A stretch of DNA of 64,000 nucleotides from assembly GCF_003985155.1 (NCBI RefSeq), contig NZ_ML133688.1, positions 124,001 to 188,000 of the forward strand. Reading direction: 5' to 3'. The translations under genes and the position numbers were made by a program. The notes below the pieces were generated by a model. The model saw nothing but the letters and a program-made list of their open reading frames with translations, ran no database searches and had not been told where the DNA came from. Positions 36,315 through 45,232 of the stretch are shown one piece after another; the first letter of the stretch is position 1; each line of letters opens with the position of its first letter. This DNA is from Rhizobium vallis (GTDB lineage Bacteria; Pseudomonadota; Alphaproteobacteria; Rhizobiales; Rhizobiaceae).

Positions 36315-36803
36315 ATGCACGGCCTTGTCCTGTTTCATGCCATCAGAAGCGCCGTCCTGGCGCTTTTTTTCATGGTTGCCCTACCGGCTTTGGCCGAGGA
36401 GCAGATGCGCTTCGACAAGGAGCCGCTGCTCATCCAGACGGCGGCGGGTAAGGTGCTGCATTTCACCGTCGAAGTCGCCTCATCAGACGACCAGCGCGCC
36501 CGCGGGCTGATGTTCCGCAAGACAATGGCCGATGACGCGGGCATGATCTTCGATTTCGGTGAATCCAGGCGTGTCGCCATGTGGATGGAAAATACCATCC
36601 TGCCGCTCGACATGCTTTTTGCCGACGACACCGGCACGATCAGCCACATCAAGGAAAACGCCAAGCCCTATTCGCGCGACATCATCGATTCGATGGGGGA
36701 TGTGAAATACGTCGTCGAACTCAACGCCGGCATCGTCGCCAAGCTCGGAATCAAGCCGGGCGACAGGATCGTCAGCGCCACGACGACAAGCAAGGCGAAG
36801 TGA
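36315..36803 (+). CDS. DUF192 exported protein
   Basis: A 162-residue protein with a signal peptide (HAIRSAVLALFFMVALPALA) and a DUF192 domain: DDQRARGLMFRKTM, AGMIFDFGESRRVAMWMENT (in two parts), LPLDMLFAD and a final IKPGDRIV. The fold is a small beta-barrel; its function is unknown. It starts 1 bp after the cold-shock gene stop. The coupling of an exported protein to a cold-shock protein is, as I recall, conserved in Rhizobiales. Confidence 0.9.
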   Translation: MHGLVLFHAIRSAVLALFFMVALPALAEEQMRFDKEPLLIQTAAGKVLHFTVEVASSDDQRARGLMFRKTMADDAGMIFDFGESRRVAMWMENTILPLDMLFADDTGTISHIKENAKPYSRDIIDSMGDVKYVVELNAGIVAKLGIKPGDRIVSATTTSKAK

Positions 36804-36895
36804 TACGTCGAAACCCGCGGAAATCTCCTGCTGACAGCGGATTTATGGGTTGCGGGGGCAGGGTGAACCGTGTATTTCCCCTGCCATCCACGGTA

Positions 36896-36972
<77 letters not shown>

Positions 36973-37585
36973 TTTTTCTCTTTTACAGCATCGTTGGTTC
37001 GCAAGACCGCTTGTCGGTCGATCCGTGCTGTCGGTTGCCCGCTCGGCAAAGCCCAGCCACTCGCCGATTTGGCAAGTCCGTGCATATCGCTATAAATGTG
37101 GGAGGCGGGCCTCAGCCTTGACCAAGCAGGCCGATATATTGGGCATAGCTGATGGCGACGTAGAAGAAAGCCGTAATGCTCGCTCCCACCACAATGGCAT
37201 TAAATTCTGCCGAGCGTCTCGTCATAAGCTGCAAATCCACTGAAACCAACTGAACGGTAAACTAGTGCGTGGCGCGGACTGCGGCAATCAGGTTGTGATC
37301 ACAACATGAGACAATCTGTAATATTAGGCAATCCTGCCGGACTTCTCTTTGCGTTTCATGAAGCAGCGGAGCCTTCGCGGCTAAAGGACATCCACAGCGT
37401 CGCCTGCGTCCCGGATGGAATCGGCCGCAACGTTGGGCACCGCCTTTTTTCTTGAAAAACCGGGGATTCGCGGATAAGCAAAATTCATCTCTTTGCGTGA
37501 TCATTTGACGATGACGCAAAGGCCCGGAGACGGGATTGAGACCATGAAAGGCGGACCACCGCCCACATATCGGAGACGCGCAGTC
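36973..37585. other. Intergenic region, mostly without genes
   Basis: Between tRNA-Pro and the NDUFS4-like gene. The only possible gene is a 37-codon minus-strand ORF (37112-37225). The remaining sequence holds no ribosome-site/ORF pair or strong hairpin that I can support. The last 100 bp probably contain the promoter of the NDUFS4-like gene. Confidence 0.5.
37112..37225 (-). CDS. Possible 37-residue membrane peptide
   Basis: A short minus-strand ORF with a basic start (MTRRSAEFN) and one hydrophobic segment ([19 protein letters not shown]) ending QYIGLLGQG. The composition is that of a real single-pass small protein. There is no strong Shine-Dalgarno sequence, so it remains a candidate only. 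Confidence 0.35.
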   Translation of the reverse strand: MTRRSAEFNAIVVGASITAFFYVAISYAQYIGLLGQG

Positions 37586-37891
37586 ATGTCTGCCAAGATC
37601 TATCGTCCTGCCAAGACCGCCATGCAGTCCGGCAAGGCCAAGACCCATCTCTGGGTGCTCGAGTTTGATCAGGAGTCGCCGCGCAAGATCGATCCGATCA
37701 TGGGCTACACCTCCTCCGGCGACATGCGCCAGCAGGTGAAGCTCACTTTCGAAACGCAGGCGCTCGCCGAAGCCTATGCCCAGCGCAACGGCATCGAATA
37801 CCGCGTCATCGCGCCGAAGGACCCGGCTCGTCAGGTTGTCGCCTATCCGGATAATTTCCGCTATACCCGCACGCAGCCCTGGACGCACTGA
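37586..37891 (+). CDS. Complex I accessory subunit, NDUFS4 (18 kDa)-like
   Basis: A 101-residue homologue of mitochondrial NDUFS4: AKIYRPAKTAMQSGKAKT, LWVLEFDQESPRKIDPIMGY (in two parts: LWVLEF, PRKIDPIMGY), the LTFETQALAEAYAQRNGIEY helix and the C-terminal YPDNFRYTRTQPWTH. It is a peripheral-arm accessory subunit of NADH dehydrogenase. The start at 37586 is the family start. It is not near the nuo operon, as is usual for these subunits. tRNA-Arg follows. Confidence 0.92.
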   Translation: MSAKIYRPAKTAMQSGKAKTHLWVLEFDQESPRKIDPIMGYTSSGDMRQQVKLTFETQALAEAYAQRNGIEYRVIAPKDPARQVVAYPDNFRYTRTQPWTH

Positions 37892-37948
37892 GATTTCTCG
37901 TCCACATATGCCGCATCCGGCCGCGCCTCTTGGGTGCGGCCAGCAGAC

Positions 37949-38025
<77 letters not shown>

Positions 38026-38182
38026 TCCAAATTTAACGACTTGAAGCCGGCCCATGACCAGCCCGAAGAGACCCGGTCACGGGGCGCTTACATTTCGGCC
38101 GCCGTCCGGCCAATCCAGCGTAAGCTATCGCCCCGCGCAGAGCCGCGCCCGAAGGCCGGCTGACACCTGTCGAAAAATCGCA

Positions 38183-38239
38183 GCGCGCGGATGATCCCCT
38201 CGGTGGACCTAAGCCCTCCCGACGGGATCATCCGCGCGC
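38183..38239. terminator. 16-bp perfect inverted repeat downstream of the RTX gene
   Basis: GCGCGCGGATGATCCC (38183-38198) and its exact complement (38224-38239) flank a 25-base loop. It lies about 50 bp beyond the stop of the leftward RTX gene. It may act as a transcription stop or mRNA 3' stabiliser; there is no T-run. Confidence 0.5.
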
Positions 38240-38288
38240 CGTTAGCACGATTGTTGCGGCGATCGGACGACCGCCGCAACTGACATAG

Positions 38289-40340
38289 TTACAGGATCAA
38301 ATCGCCTGCTCCCAGCTGGATGTGGCCATGCAGCTCAACCTGGAAGTCCCGAACGCCGTCGCCGTTCAGGTCGCCCTGGACAACGGTAGCATCGGCCTTG
38401 TCTTCATAGTGCCAAGTGATCGCGCCAGCCTTATGGTCGAACGAGGCATTCTCCTGCGCCAGGAAATGGAAGGCTCCATTGCCCCACGCAGAGCCATTCG
38501 CATCCATCGCCGAGAAGTCGATCTTATCGATGCCCTTCTGGAAGTCGGTGATGATGTCGCGGTTCGAGCCGGGCGCGGATTCCGTCGCTGCTTTGAACAC
38601 AAACGTATCCGAGCTGAGGCCACCGGTCAGGATGTCCTTTCCGGCGCCGCCAATGAGGACATCTGCGCCGTCGCCGCCGTTCAGCTTGTCCGCGCCGGCG
38701 CCGCCGTCGAGCTTGTCCGCGCCAGCGCCGCCATTGAGAACGTTGCCGCCGTTATTGCCGCCCGTCAGCACGTCGTCGTAGCTGGAGCCAGTCAAGTTTT
38801 CGATGCTGACGATCTTGTCACCAGTAGCATGCCCGCCCGATGCGGCCCCAGTCGCCAAGTTGACGTTGACCCCGCTGGAGGAGCCCTCATAGCTGGCCGT
38901 GTCGTTGCCATAACCGCCGTCGAGCACGTCCGCGCCGGCGCCGCCCTTCAGCACGTCATTACCGGCGAGACCCTTGAAGGTTTCGTTGCCGCCGTTGGAC
39001 TGACCGGTGTGTGGCATGATGTCGTTGCCGTTGGTACCGGTATATACCGTCGGCGTGGTTGGCGTTGTCGGCGTAGTCGGCGTTCCCGGTTGTGTCGGTG
39101 TAGTCGGCGTCCCCGGTTGCGTCGGCGTGGTTGGCGTTCCCGGCGCCGCGCTGGAGCCGGATTCGTAGGCACCGACATCGACAGTTCCAACGACGCGAGT
39201 GTGGCCGTCCAGATCGACCGAGGCGACGCCGTACTGGCTGGTTCCGTGGTCGATCGCCAGCGAGCCGGAGGCGAGGTGGAAGTTGTCGCTCGCTGCCCCC
39301 AGGAATTTCGGATCGACGCCGAGCTGGTTGCCGTTCGCTGCGCTCGGCATCGCGTTGCCGCCGTCGGTCTTGACCGATGCCTGGCCGGCCGTGCCGTTGT
39401 AGGTGACGTTGTTGGCCCAGACGACGTTGGCGTTGGTGTAGCCACCGTACGACGTGTTATCGACTGCGGTGTTGTTCTTGTTCACCGATGGGTCCGCTAC
39501 GGCGACGTTGTTAACCCAGGTGTTGTTGCTCGACTGCGCGTTGCTGAGCTCGCCGCGCCAGGTGCCGTCGTTCAGCGGGTCCTGATTGTTGTGGTATGCT
39601 GTGTTGTTTTTCACCGTGACGGAGTCGCTCCAGGTAACCTGGATGCCTTTGCTGCCGTTCTCATAGACGAGGTTGTTTTCGACCAGGGTCTTAAACGTGT
39701 AGTTCGGATGACCATCCGTCTGTGTGCTCTGGAAATCGTCGATGATGATGCCGTTGCCATCGGTGTGCGCACCCGTCTTCGTGACGTTGTCGTGCGAGAT
39801 GTTGTTCCGGATGATGTTGCGGAAGCTGCCATCGTCCGGCGCCCCGGTGATATTCCGGTTCTCGTAGAGAGAGATGCCTGAAAACCAGCCGGAACTCGCA
39901 TTCTTGTAAGTCTCGTTCCCTTCGATCGTGATGAAGTCGGATCCGGCGAAGGCGATGCCGGACGCACCGTTGTCGTGGGAAACGTTATTGGCGATCCTCA
40001 CATGGTGGACGCCATCACCAACAATGCCGTGCGAATCGCTGCCGTAGACCTCGAAGCCCTCGACCGCCACGTAGTTAGCAGTGATGTTGATACCATTTGC
40101 GCCGCCTGATGCTGAGTGTATCACCGCTCCACCCGGTACCTCCGACCGCAAGGTAATGTAGCCGGCGGCGGAACCATCCTTATACATGTTCACCGACTCA
40201 TTATAGACGCCGGCGCGCACCACAACCTCGTCGCCGGGCTTAAGGTCCGCCGCCATTGCCTCGTTGATCGTGTGAAAAGGAGACGAGGCACTGCCGTTAC
40301 CGCTGCCGCTGCTGCTCGCCGATACGTAGTATGTCGTCAT
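38289..40340 (-). CDS. Secreted RTX protein with a right-handed beta-helix domain
   Basis: A 683-residue protein without an N-terminal signal. Residues 1-380 form a parallel beta-helix typical of pectate/alginate-lyase-like enzymes: TYYVSASSSGSGNGS, GDEVVVRAGVYNES, then many NNVSHDNG-like turns. A Thr/Pro/Gly linker with repeated PGTPTTPTQ follows. The C-terminus has RTX calcium repeats (GGAGADKLDGGAGADKLNGG and relatives) and a serralysin-like end (DTFVFKA, DIITDFQKGIDKIDFS). The layout predicts type I secretion and action on an extracellular polysaccharide, perhaps the cell's own EPS or plant wall. No transporter is adjacent. GAGGAAC precedes the start at 40340. Confidence 0.88.
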   Translation of the reverse strand: MTTYYVSASSSGSGNGSASSPFHTINEAMAADLKPGDEVVVRAGVYNESVNMYKDGSAAGYITLRSEVPGGAVIHSASGGANGINITANYVAVEGFEVYGSDSHGIVGDGVHHVRIANNVSHDNGASGIAFAGSDFITIEGNETYKNASSGWFSGISLYENRNITGAPDDGSFRNIIRNNISHDNVTKTGAHTDGNGIIIDDFQSTQTDGHPNYTFKTLVENNLVYENGSKGIQVTWSDSVTVKNNTAYHNNQDPLNDGTWRGELSNAQSSNNTWVNNVAVADPSVNKNNTAVDNTSYGGYTNANVVWANNVTYNGTAGQASVKTDGGNAMPSAANGNQLGVDPKFLGAASDNFHLASGSLAIDHGTSQYGVASVDLDGHTRVVGTVDVGAYESGSSAAPGTPTTPTQPGTPTTPTQPGTPTTPTTPTTPTVYTGTNGNDIMPHTGQSNGGNETFKGLAGNDVLKGGAGADVLDGGYGNDTASYEGSSSGVNVNLATGAASGGHATGDKIVSIENLTGSSYDDVLTGGNNGGNVLNGGAGADKLDGGAGADKLNGGDGADVLIGGAGKDILTGGLSSDTFVFKAATESAPGSNRDIITDFQKGIDKIDFSAMDANGSAWGNGAFHFLAQENASFDHKAGAITWHYEDKADATVVQGDLNGDGVRDFQVELHGHIQLGAGDLIL

Positions 40341-40746
40341 TGTCTTGTTCCTCAACCTTAGCGTTGTATTTAACCAATTACTAATTTTAGTTAATCAGTG
40401 GTTACGGCGGGGGGTTATAAGGCGAGCTTCCGGAGGGTGCAACAGCAACGCGACAGTAAGTGCTTGAGAATCATAGCCATATTGCTGCCACATTATCCAA
40501 ATGTATCCGAAGTTACAGGTTGAAATACTTGGTGAATTTCGAGTCGCCCAAATTGGGGCAATATATATATCTCGCCTTCCGCGAATTATTCTTTCTGCAA
40601 CTATAGCGAAGTGCATCCATTGAAAACATTAGAAAAACCTGGTGGGCGTGACTGGATTCCTCCCGCCAAAGGCAGAATCGACATTTTTTTCTGAAATTGG
40701 CTATTTTGGCCAGTTTCGGCTTAATTATTGGTACTAATGGCAGGGT
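40341..40746. other. AT-rich intergenic region upstream of the RTX gene
   Basis: About 400 bp with markedly lower GC than the surroundings (for example the segments near 40375 and 40560). It presumably contains the RTX gene promoter. No gene was supported on either strand; short frames here have no family resemblance or ribosome site. Confidence 0.45.
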
Positions 40747-40911
40747 ATGACCGTCGGAATCGAGCTTCCGCCGTCGGCCGATTCGGCTTGGATCGATCCG
40801 GTGTGCAGGATGCATGCACCATATTCATACTATAAATGGGTCGCCCCGCAGGGTCCTTGGTTTTGCTCGCCGCGATGTAAAGAAGCATATCGACGGTCGC
40901 CGCAGACCTAG
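40747..40911 (+). CDS. Possible 54-residue YHS-like zinc-ribbon protein
   Basis: A short ORF encoding an N-terminal tail followed by DPVCRMHAPYSYYKW and PWFCSPRCKEAYRRSP. The DPVC-x-M start and the FC-x2-x-C pattern are those of YHS/TRASH metal-binding domains, which usually read DPVCGM...YFCS-x-C-x-x-F...P. The glycine of DPVCGM is Arg here. The ribosome site is weak (GGCAGGG). Codon use is only moderately rhizobial. It stands alone in a gene-poor region. Confidence 0.5.
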   Translation: MTVGIELPPSADSAWIDPVCRMHAPYSYYKWVAPQGPWFCSPRCKEAYRRSPQT

Positions 40912-41263
40912 GAGTTGCCCGGTCCAGTAAACGGATGGGGACAACTGTTTAACTCGGATGGCAGCGGACGCTTTGCCTCCCTGGAGATCCGCCTGCTGGT
41001 CGATTGCAACGACGATGCGATCCGACAAGAATGCAATGTCAGCCGTCTCCGAGGGCATCGGCTTTGCCAGGGCCGACGTTTATACGACCGACAACACGTA
41101 ACGAAACGTACCTAAGGCATAAACGACGACCGCATGCAGAACGGGTCGCTAACGATCTTGGGCCACGCATTCCCGCACTACTGCAGCATCACAGCAGCCA
41201 TGCCAAAGCGGCGCCGGAGAATGCTTTGCATTCCCAGCTGGCAGAAGTGATCGGCTGCTCTTC
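40912..41263. other. Intergenic region without a supported gene
   Basis: About 350 bp. A minus-strand frame (40825-41058) and a plus-strand frame (40915-41115) are open, but neither shows a ribosome site, domain or convincing codon bias. I see nothing else here. Confidence 0.4.
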
Positions 41264-41578
41264 TCAGCGATCCAGGAAGTGATCGAAGTAGACCTTGGGG
41301 ATCGGATAGGCGTGGACGCCTGTGTCGAGGAAGCTGTGCCTGGAGAGGCAGCTTCTGAGAGCCGTGTTGTATTGGAGGCTTTGCGAGTCCGGCGAGCCTC
41401 TGTGCCACGAGCTGGCTTCCGGCACGCAACGCTGAAGCGCTTTATCGTATCGCGCCAGGAGGACCGGATCGGTATCGACCCGAATGCCGCCATGATAGGA
41501 TTGATAGTTCGAAGGGGCTTCCGCCGCCGAAATGCAGCCTACACTCAGTACAAGACCTACTACCGCCATCAATCTCAT
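41264..41578 (-). CDS. Small exported protein of unknown function
   Basis: A 104-residue ORF with a signal peptide (MRLMAVVGLVLSVGCISAAEA, shown as 1-21 with a Cys at 15). The mature part contains two further Cys (LQRCVPEASSWH and LRSCLSRHSF), consistent with a periplasmic disulfide. The start at 41578 gives the natural signal; an ATG at 41596 is possible. No family was recognised. It lies in the sparse region between the RTX and DUF3597 genes. Confidence 0.55.
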   Translation of the reverse strand: MRLMAVVGLVLSVGCISAAEAPSNYQSYHGGIRVDTDPVLLARYDKALQRCVPEASSWHRGSPDSQSLQYNTALRSCLSRHSFLDTGVHAYPIPKVYFDHFLDR

Positions 41579-41784
41579 TGGATGCAAATCTCCCATGGTC
41601 GATTATCCGAAGTAATCGATGCGAGATTATTGCTTCCCGCGGCTTCAGGCAAGCGGGCCCGTGCCTTCACAGAGCCGGCAGTGTTGGCGCTCGCGGTCGC
41701 ACATCCATCGCCTAGGCGCTCAAGAAGCCATGTCGCGAAACGCCTGCGTTAGCCGCCCAGAAGCGGCGATGCCATCCAGTTCGA

Positions 41785-42207
41785 TCAATCCAGGAGATCG
41801 GCGGGAACCTTGCCGCCGTTTTCCGAGAGCCGCTTCATCAGCGCCTTGTGCAGCCACATATTCATTTTCGCAGAATCGTTAGTGTCGCCGGTATAACCCA
41901 GTTCGGCTGCGAGTTCCTTACGCTCGCTGAGGCTCGCATCCATTCCTACGGCTTTCATCAGGTCCACGATCGAACGGCGCCAGTCGAGCTTCTGACCGCT
42001 CTTCTTCGCGACCGCGTCGAGGATAGGGACAATATCGACGGTCGTCGGGTTGCTCTGAGCGGGTGAGGCCGAGGGTGCCGGGCTGGGCGCCGCCGATGGT
42101 GCGACTGGGGCCTGCGCAGCCTCTGTTTTCGGCGCGCTTGTCGCAACCGGTTCGGCTGCTTTTGCTTCTCCGAAGATTGCGTGTTTGATCTTGTCGAAAA
42201 TGCCCAT
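41785..42207 (-). CDS. DUF3597 domain protein
   Basis: A 140-residue protein. An amphipathic start (MGIFDKIKHAIFG) is followed by an Ala/Pro/Ser-rich linker (about residues 16-55) and a C-terminal DUF3597 domain (TVDIVPILDAVAKKSGQKLD, then WRRSIVDLMKAVGMDASLSE and ELGYTGDTNDSAKMNMWLHK). The domain is helical with an unknown role and resembles the LysM-associated partner domain in other bacteria. A strong GGAGG precedes the ATG. Probably cytoplasmic. Confidence 0.88.
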   Translation of the reverse strand: MGIFDKIKHAIFGEAKAAEPVATSAPKTEAAQAPVAPSAAPSPAPSASPAQSNPTTVDIVPILDAVAKKSGQKLDWRRSIVDLMKAVGMDASLSERKELAAELGYTGDTNDSAKMNMWLHKALMKRLSENGGKVPADLLD

Positions 42208-42561
42208 GCGTGAACCTCCAAATCGCTAAATGAGAACATGCTGAAACATGGAGTTCGTCCCCGGCATATCCAGACGGGCGAAGGGTTATTTTTGCTCTTC
42301 AATCGAGGATGGAAAATCAGCTGCCCCAGCAGCGCAATCGACCTGATGCCCGCTTCTGGCACAGTCGGCCCGGCTGACGCTTACATGGCGATAACCATGG
42401 CGCCAGGTTGCGGCGCGGCGCGGCGAAACATTCGCAAGTCCATCACGTTGCTTTGCATGGGCGTCCTGTCGTTGCAGGCGTCCGATTGATCGAAGGCACG
42501 CGCGTTCCTCGATTTTCAGCTGCCGGACCGGTCGTTCGGCCATGGGAAACGGAGGAAGATC
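42208..42561. other. Intergenic region, divergent promoters
   Basis: About 350 bp between the divergent DUF3597 and repeat-protein genes. Frames open on both strands lack ribosome sites and family resemblance. It probably contains the two promoters. Confidence 0.4.
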
Positions 42562-43203
42562 ATGACCCATATGCACTTTAGACTGCCGCTTGCCCTGGTT
42601 GCATCCTGTGCCCTCCTTGCCATGCCGGCAGGGAAGGCGCGCGCGATCGATGTCGGAGTGTCGGTGAATGCAGGCAGTGCCGTCAGCGCCGATGTTGGAG
42701 CTTCGCTCGGCGGCGGTGGCGTCGATGCTACGGCCAATGCATCCGTCGGCGGCTCGAATGGCGTCGATGCGGATGCAACTGCCAGCGCCGGCAACGGCCG
42801 AGGCATCGACGCTGATGTCAATGCCGGTGTCGGCGGCAGCGATGGTCTCGGCGCGAACGCCAATGCTAGGCTTGGCGGCAGGCGCGGGCTCAATGCCGAT
42901 ATCAATGCACGCACCGGCGGTTCTCGCGGGATCGACGCCAAAGCCATGGCTTCGGTTGGCCGTGGCAACGGCGTCAACGCCAATCTCGCCATCGGCGGCG
43001 TGAGCGGTGAAGACGGCACGGCAGCTGCGCCGGATGCCACCGTCGATGCGGCCGAGGCTCGTACCCTCGATGCCTTCCGTAGCATGCCTGCCGATCAGCG
43101 GCGAAAGATCCTCATTCGTTGCGTCGATATCTCCACCGCGGGCGGCTCCGATGTCGGTCTTGCCGGTCTCTGTCAGCTCCTGCGGACGACGGCCTCCCGC
43201 TGA
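42562..43203 (+). CDS. Secreted protein with tandem 14-residue Gly/Ala/Asp repeats
   Basis: A 213-residue protein with a signal peptide (LPLALVASCALLAMPAGKARA). Residues 54-137 are six uninterrupted 14-residue units of the form [VIL]-[DGN]-A-x-[AVI]-x-A-x-x-G-x-x-x-G (for example VDATANASVGGSNG, IDADVNAGVGGSDG), with less regular units on both sides. The last 55 residues form a separate domain with two Cys (ILIRCVDIS, LAGLCQLL). The periodicity suggests a beta-roll or solenoid. No family was recognised. GAGGAAGATC precedes the ATG. Confidence 0.8.
   Translation: MTHMHFRLPLALVASCALLAMPAGKARAIDVGVSVNAGSAVSADVGASLGGGGVDATANASVGGSNGVDADATASAGNGRGIDADVNAGVGGSDGLGANANARLGGRRGLNADINARTGGSRGIDAKAMASVGRGNGVNANLAIGGVSGEDGTAAAPDATVDAAEARTLDAFRSMPADQRRKILIRCVDISTAGGSDVGLAGLCQLLRTTASR
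42721..42972 (+). repeat. Six in-frame 42-bp coding repeats
   Basis: The DNA behind the six 14-residue units of the secreted repeat protein. The units have diverged at the nucleotide level but keep frame and length exactly, so the repeat is maintained by protein structure rather than by recent duplication. Confidence 0.75.
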
Positions 43204-43224
43204 ATATGTCCCGGCTGAACGTGA

Positions 43225-43256
43225 AAGACCCGCCGGGCGTGGCTCGGCGGGTCTTC
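43225..43256. terminator. Bidirectional terminator hairpin
   Basis: A 10-bp GC stem (AGACCCGCCG at 43226-43235, CGGCGGGTCT at 43245-43254) lies between the convergent repeat-protein gene and aapP. Short T-rich ends on both sides are compatible with termination from either direction. Confidence 0.7.
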
Positions 43257-43293
43257 GAAAAGCTTGTGCCGCTCTCTTAGCGCAGGGTCTGGC

Positions 43294-44067
43294 TTAGTGC
43301 AGGATCTGGCTGAGGAACAGCTTGGTGCGTTCGTGCTGCGGATTGTCGAAGAACTCGGCCGGCGAATTCTGTTCGACGATCTGGCCCTGGTCCATGAAGA
43401 TGACGCGGTTGGCCACCTGGCGGGCAAAGCCCATTTCATGGGTCACGCAGAGCATGGTCATGCCTTCCTCGGCAAGGCCCACCATAGTGTCGAGCACTTC
43501 CTTGATCATTTCGGGGTCGAGTGCCGAAGTCGGTTCATCGAACAGCATGATCTTCGGGTTCATGCAGAGCGAACGGGCGATCGCCACGCGCTGCTGCTGG
43601 CCGCCTGAAAGCTGGCCCGGATATTTGTTGGCCTGTTCCGGGATCTTGACGCGCTTCAGGAAGTGCATGGCGATCTCTTCCGCCTGCTTCTTCGGCATCT
43701 TGCGCACCCAGATCGGCGCCAGAGTGCAGTTTTCGAGGATCGTCAGGTGGGGGAAGAGGTTAAAGTGCTGGAACACCATGCCGACTTCGCGCCTGACCTC
43801 GTCGATCTTCTTCAGATCGTTGGTGAGCTCGGTGCCGTCGACGATGATCTGGCCCTTCTGATGTTCTTCCAGGCGGTTGATGCAGCGGATCATCGTCGAT
43901 TTGCCCGAGCCCGACGGGCCGGCGATAACGATGCGCTCGCCGCGCATGACCTTCAGGTTGATATCGCGCAGCACGTGGAAATCGCCGTACCACTTGTTCA
44001 TGTTGACGATATCGACTGCCACTTCCGTTGCGGAAACGGTGAGCTTTTTAACTGGAGCTTCAGCCAT
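43294..44067 (-). CDS. aapP: General L-amino acid ABC transporter, ATPase
   Basis: A 257-residue ABC ATPase that powers the Aap importer. Walker A is GPSGSGKST, the Q-loop [11 protein letters not shown], the signature [15 protein letters not shown], Walker [16 protein letters not shown] and the switch His in CVTHEMGFA. Polar amino-acid-type ATPases share this pattern. It is the last gene of the leftward aapJ-Q-M-P operon, 18 bp after aapM. In R. leguminosarum the Aap system is a broad-range amino-acid permease important in symbiosis. Confidence 0.96.
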   Translation of the reverse strand: MAEAPVKKLTVSATEVAVDIVNMNKWYGDFHVLRDINLKVMRGERIVIAGPSGSGKSTMIRCINRLEEHQKGQIIVDGTELTNDLKKIDEVRREVGMVFQHFNLFPHLTILENCTLAPIWVRKMPKKQAEEIAMHFLKRVKIPEQANKYPGQLSGGQQQRVAIARSLCMNPKIMLFDEPTSALDPEMIKEVLDTMVGLAEEGMTMLCVTHEMGFARQVANRVIFMDQGQIVEQNSPAEFFDNPQHERTKLFLSQILH

Positions 44068-44085
44068 GACTATTTTCCCTCATTC

Positions 44086-45231
44086 TTATCGTTTGTGGCC
44101 GGTGTCGAGGTGACGTTCAATAAATGCTGAATAGCGCGACATGCCGAAGCAGAAAAGCCAGAAGGCGAAGCCGGCAAAGATCAGGCCGGTCAGCGGCGTG
44201 ACGGCACTGGCCCAGTTCGGATCGGTGAAGAGGAAACGAACAATGCCGAGCAGGTCGTACATGCTGATGATCGACACCAGTGAGGTATCCTTGAACATGC
44301 CGATGCAAGTGTTGACGATACCGGGGATCACCAGCTTGATCGCCTGCGGCAAGATGATCAGCCGCATCTTCTGCCAATAGCCGAGGCCGAGCGAATCGGC
44401 GCCCTCGAATTGGCCCTTCGGGATCGCCTGCAAACCGCCGCGAATGACCTCGGCCATATAGGCGGAGGCGAAGATCGACACGCCGACGATCGCGCGCAGC
44501 AGCTTGTCCACCGTCCAGCCAGCCGGCAGGAACAGCGGCAGCATGACGCTCGCCATGAAGAGCACCGTGATCAGCGGTACGCCGCGGACGACTTCGATGA
44601 AGATGACGCAGACCGTGCGGATAATAGGCATGTGCGAGCGCCTGCCGAGCGCCAAGACAATGCCGAGCGGGAAGGAGACCGCGATGCCGACGAAGGACAG
44701 CACCAGTGTCACCATCAGGCCGCCCCAGCGGGGAGTCTCGACGATTTCCAGGCCAAAACCGCCGTAAAGCAGAATGATGGAAATGATCGGCAGCACGCCG
44801 AAGAGCAGGATAGCATTCAGGCCCTTGCGCGGCGCCGAAGGGATTAGCATCGGCACGAGCAGGAGTACGAAGAGAATGCCGACCAGCGTCGGCCGCCAGC
44901 GCTGATCGAGTGTGTAACTCCCGAAGATGATCTGGTCGAACTTTGCGTTGATGAAGGCCCAGCAGGCGCCACTCCAGCCGTCCGGCTGGATGCCGCCCTG
45001 AACTGTCGTGGCGCAGAAGGTGCGGTCTGGACCGCTCCAGACCGCCTGCACGAAGAGCCAGTCGATCGCGTGGAACAAGGCCCAGGTCAGAAAGACCAGC
45101 GCCAGGACGGTAAGGACTATGTCTTTCGGCGTCGCAAGCAGGTTACGGCGAAGCCAGGCAACCGCGCCTTTTTCTCCTGAGGGCGGCGGCTCCGGCGCCA
45201 GTATGGCGGTTCTGACGAAACTGTTGCTCAT
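44086..45231 (-). CDS. aapM: General L-amino acid ABC transporter, permease
   Basis: A 381-residue inner-membrane permease. An N-terminal helix ([20 protein letters not shown]) and a long periplasmic loop with Cys ([15 protein letters not shown]) come before the conserved BPD domain. The EAA-type loop, which contacts AapP, reads [22 protein letters not shown] (positions about 250-271). The larger size relative to ordinary permeases is typical of Aap/Bra-type systems. The start at 45231 lies one base past the aapQ stop. Confidence 0.95.
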   Translation of the reverse strand: MSNSFVRTAILAPEPPPSGEKGAVAWLRRNLLATPKDIVLTVLALVFLTWALFHAIDWLFVQAVWSGPDRTFCATTVQGGIQPDGWSGACWAFINAKFDQIIFGSYTLDQRWRPTLVGILFVLLLVPMLIPSAPRKGLNAILLFGVLPIISIILLYGGFGLEIVETPRWGGLMVTLVLSFVGIAVSFPLGIVLALGRRSHMPIIRTVCVIFIEVVRGVPLITVLFMASVMLPLFLPAGWTVDKLLRAIVGVSIFASAYMAEVIRGGLQAIPKGQFEGADSLGLGYWQKMRLIILPQAIKLVIPGIVNTCIGMFKDTSLVSIISMYDLLGIVRFLFTDPNWASAVTPLTGLIFAGFAFWLFCFGMSRYSAFIERHLDTGHKR

Positions 45232-45232
45232 C

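Noticed and set aside
40825..41058. Leftward 77-codon frame
   Set aside because: Overlaps the YHS-like ORF, lacks a ribosome site and shows no recognisable domain. Kept out of the gene list, though it cannot be excluded.
42286..42576. Frames in the DUF3597/repeat-protein gap
   Set aside because: No ribosome site, no hydrophobic or domain pattern; more likely promoter DNA.
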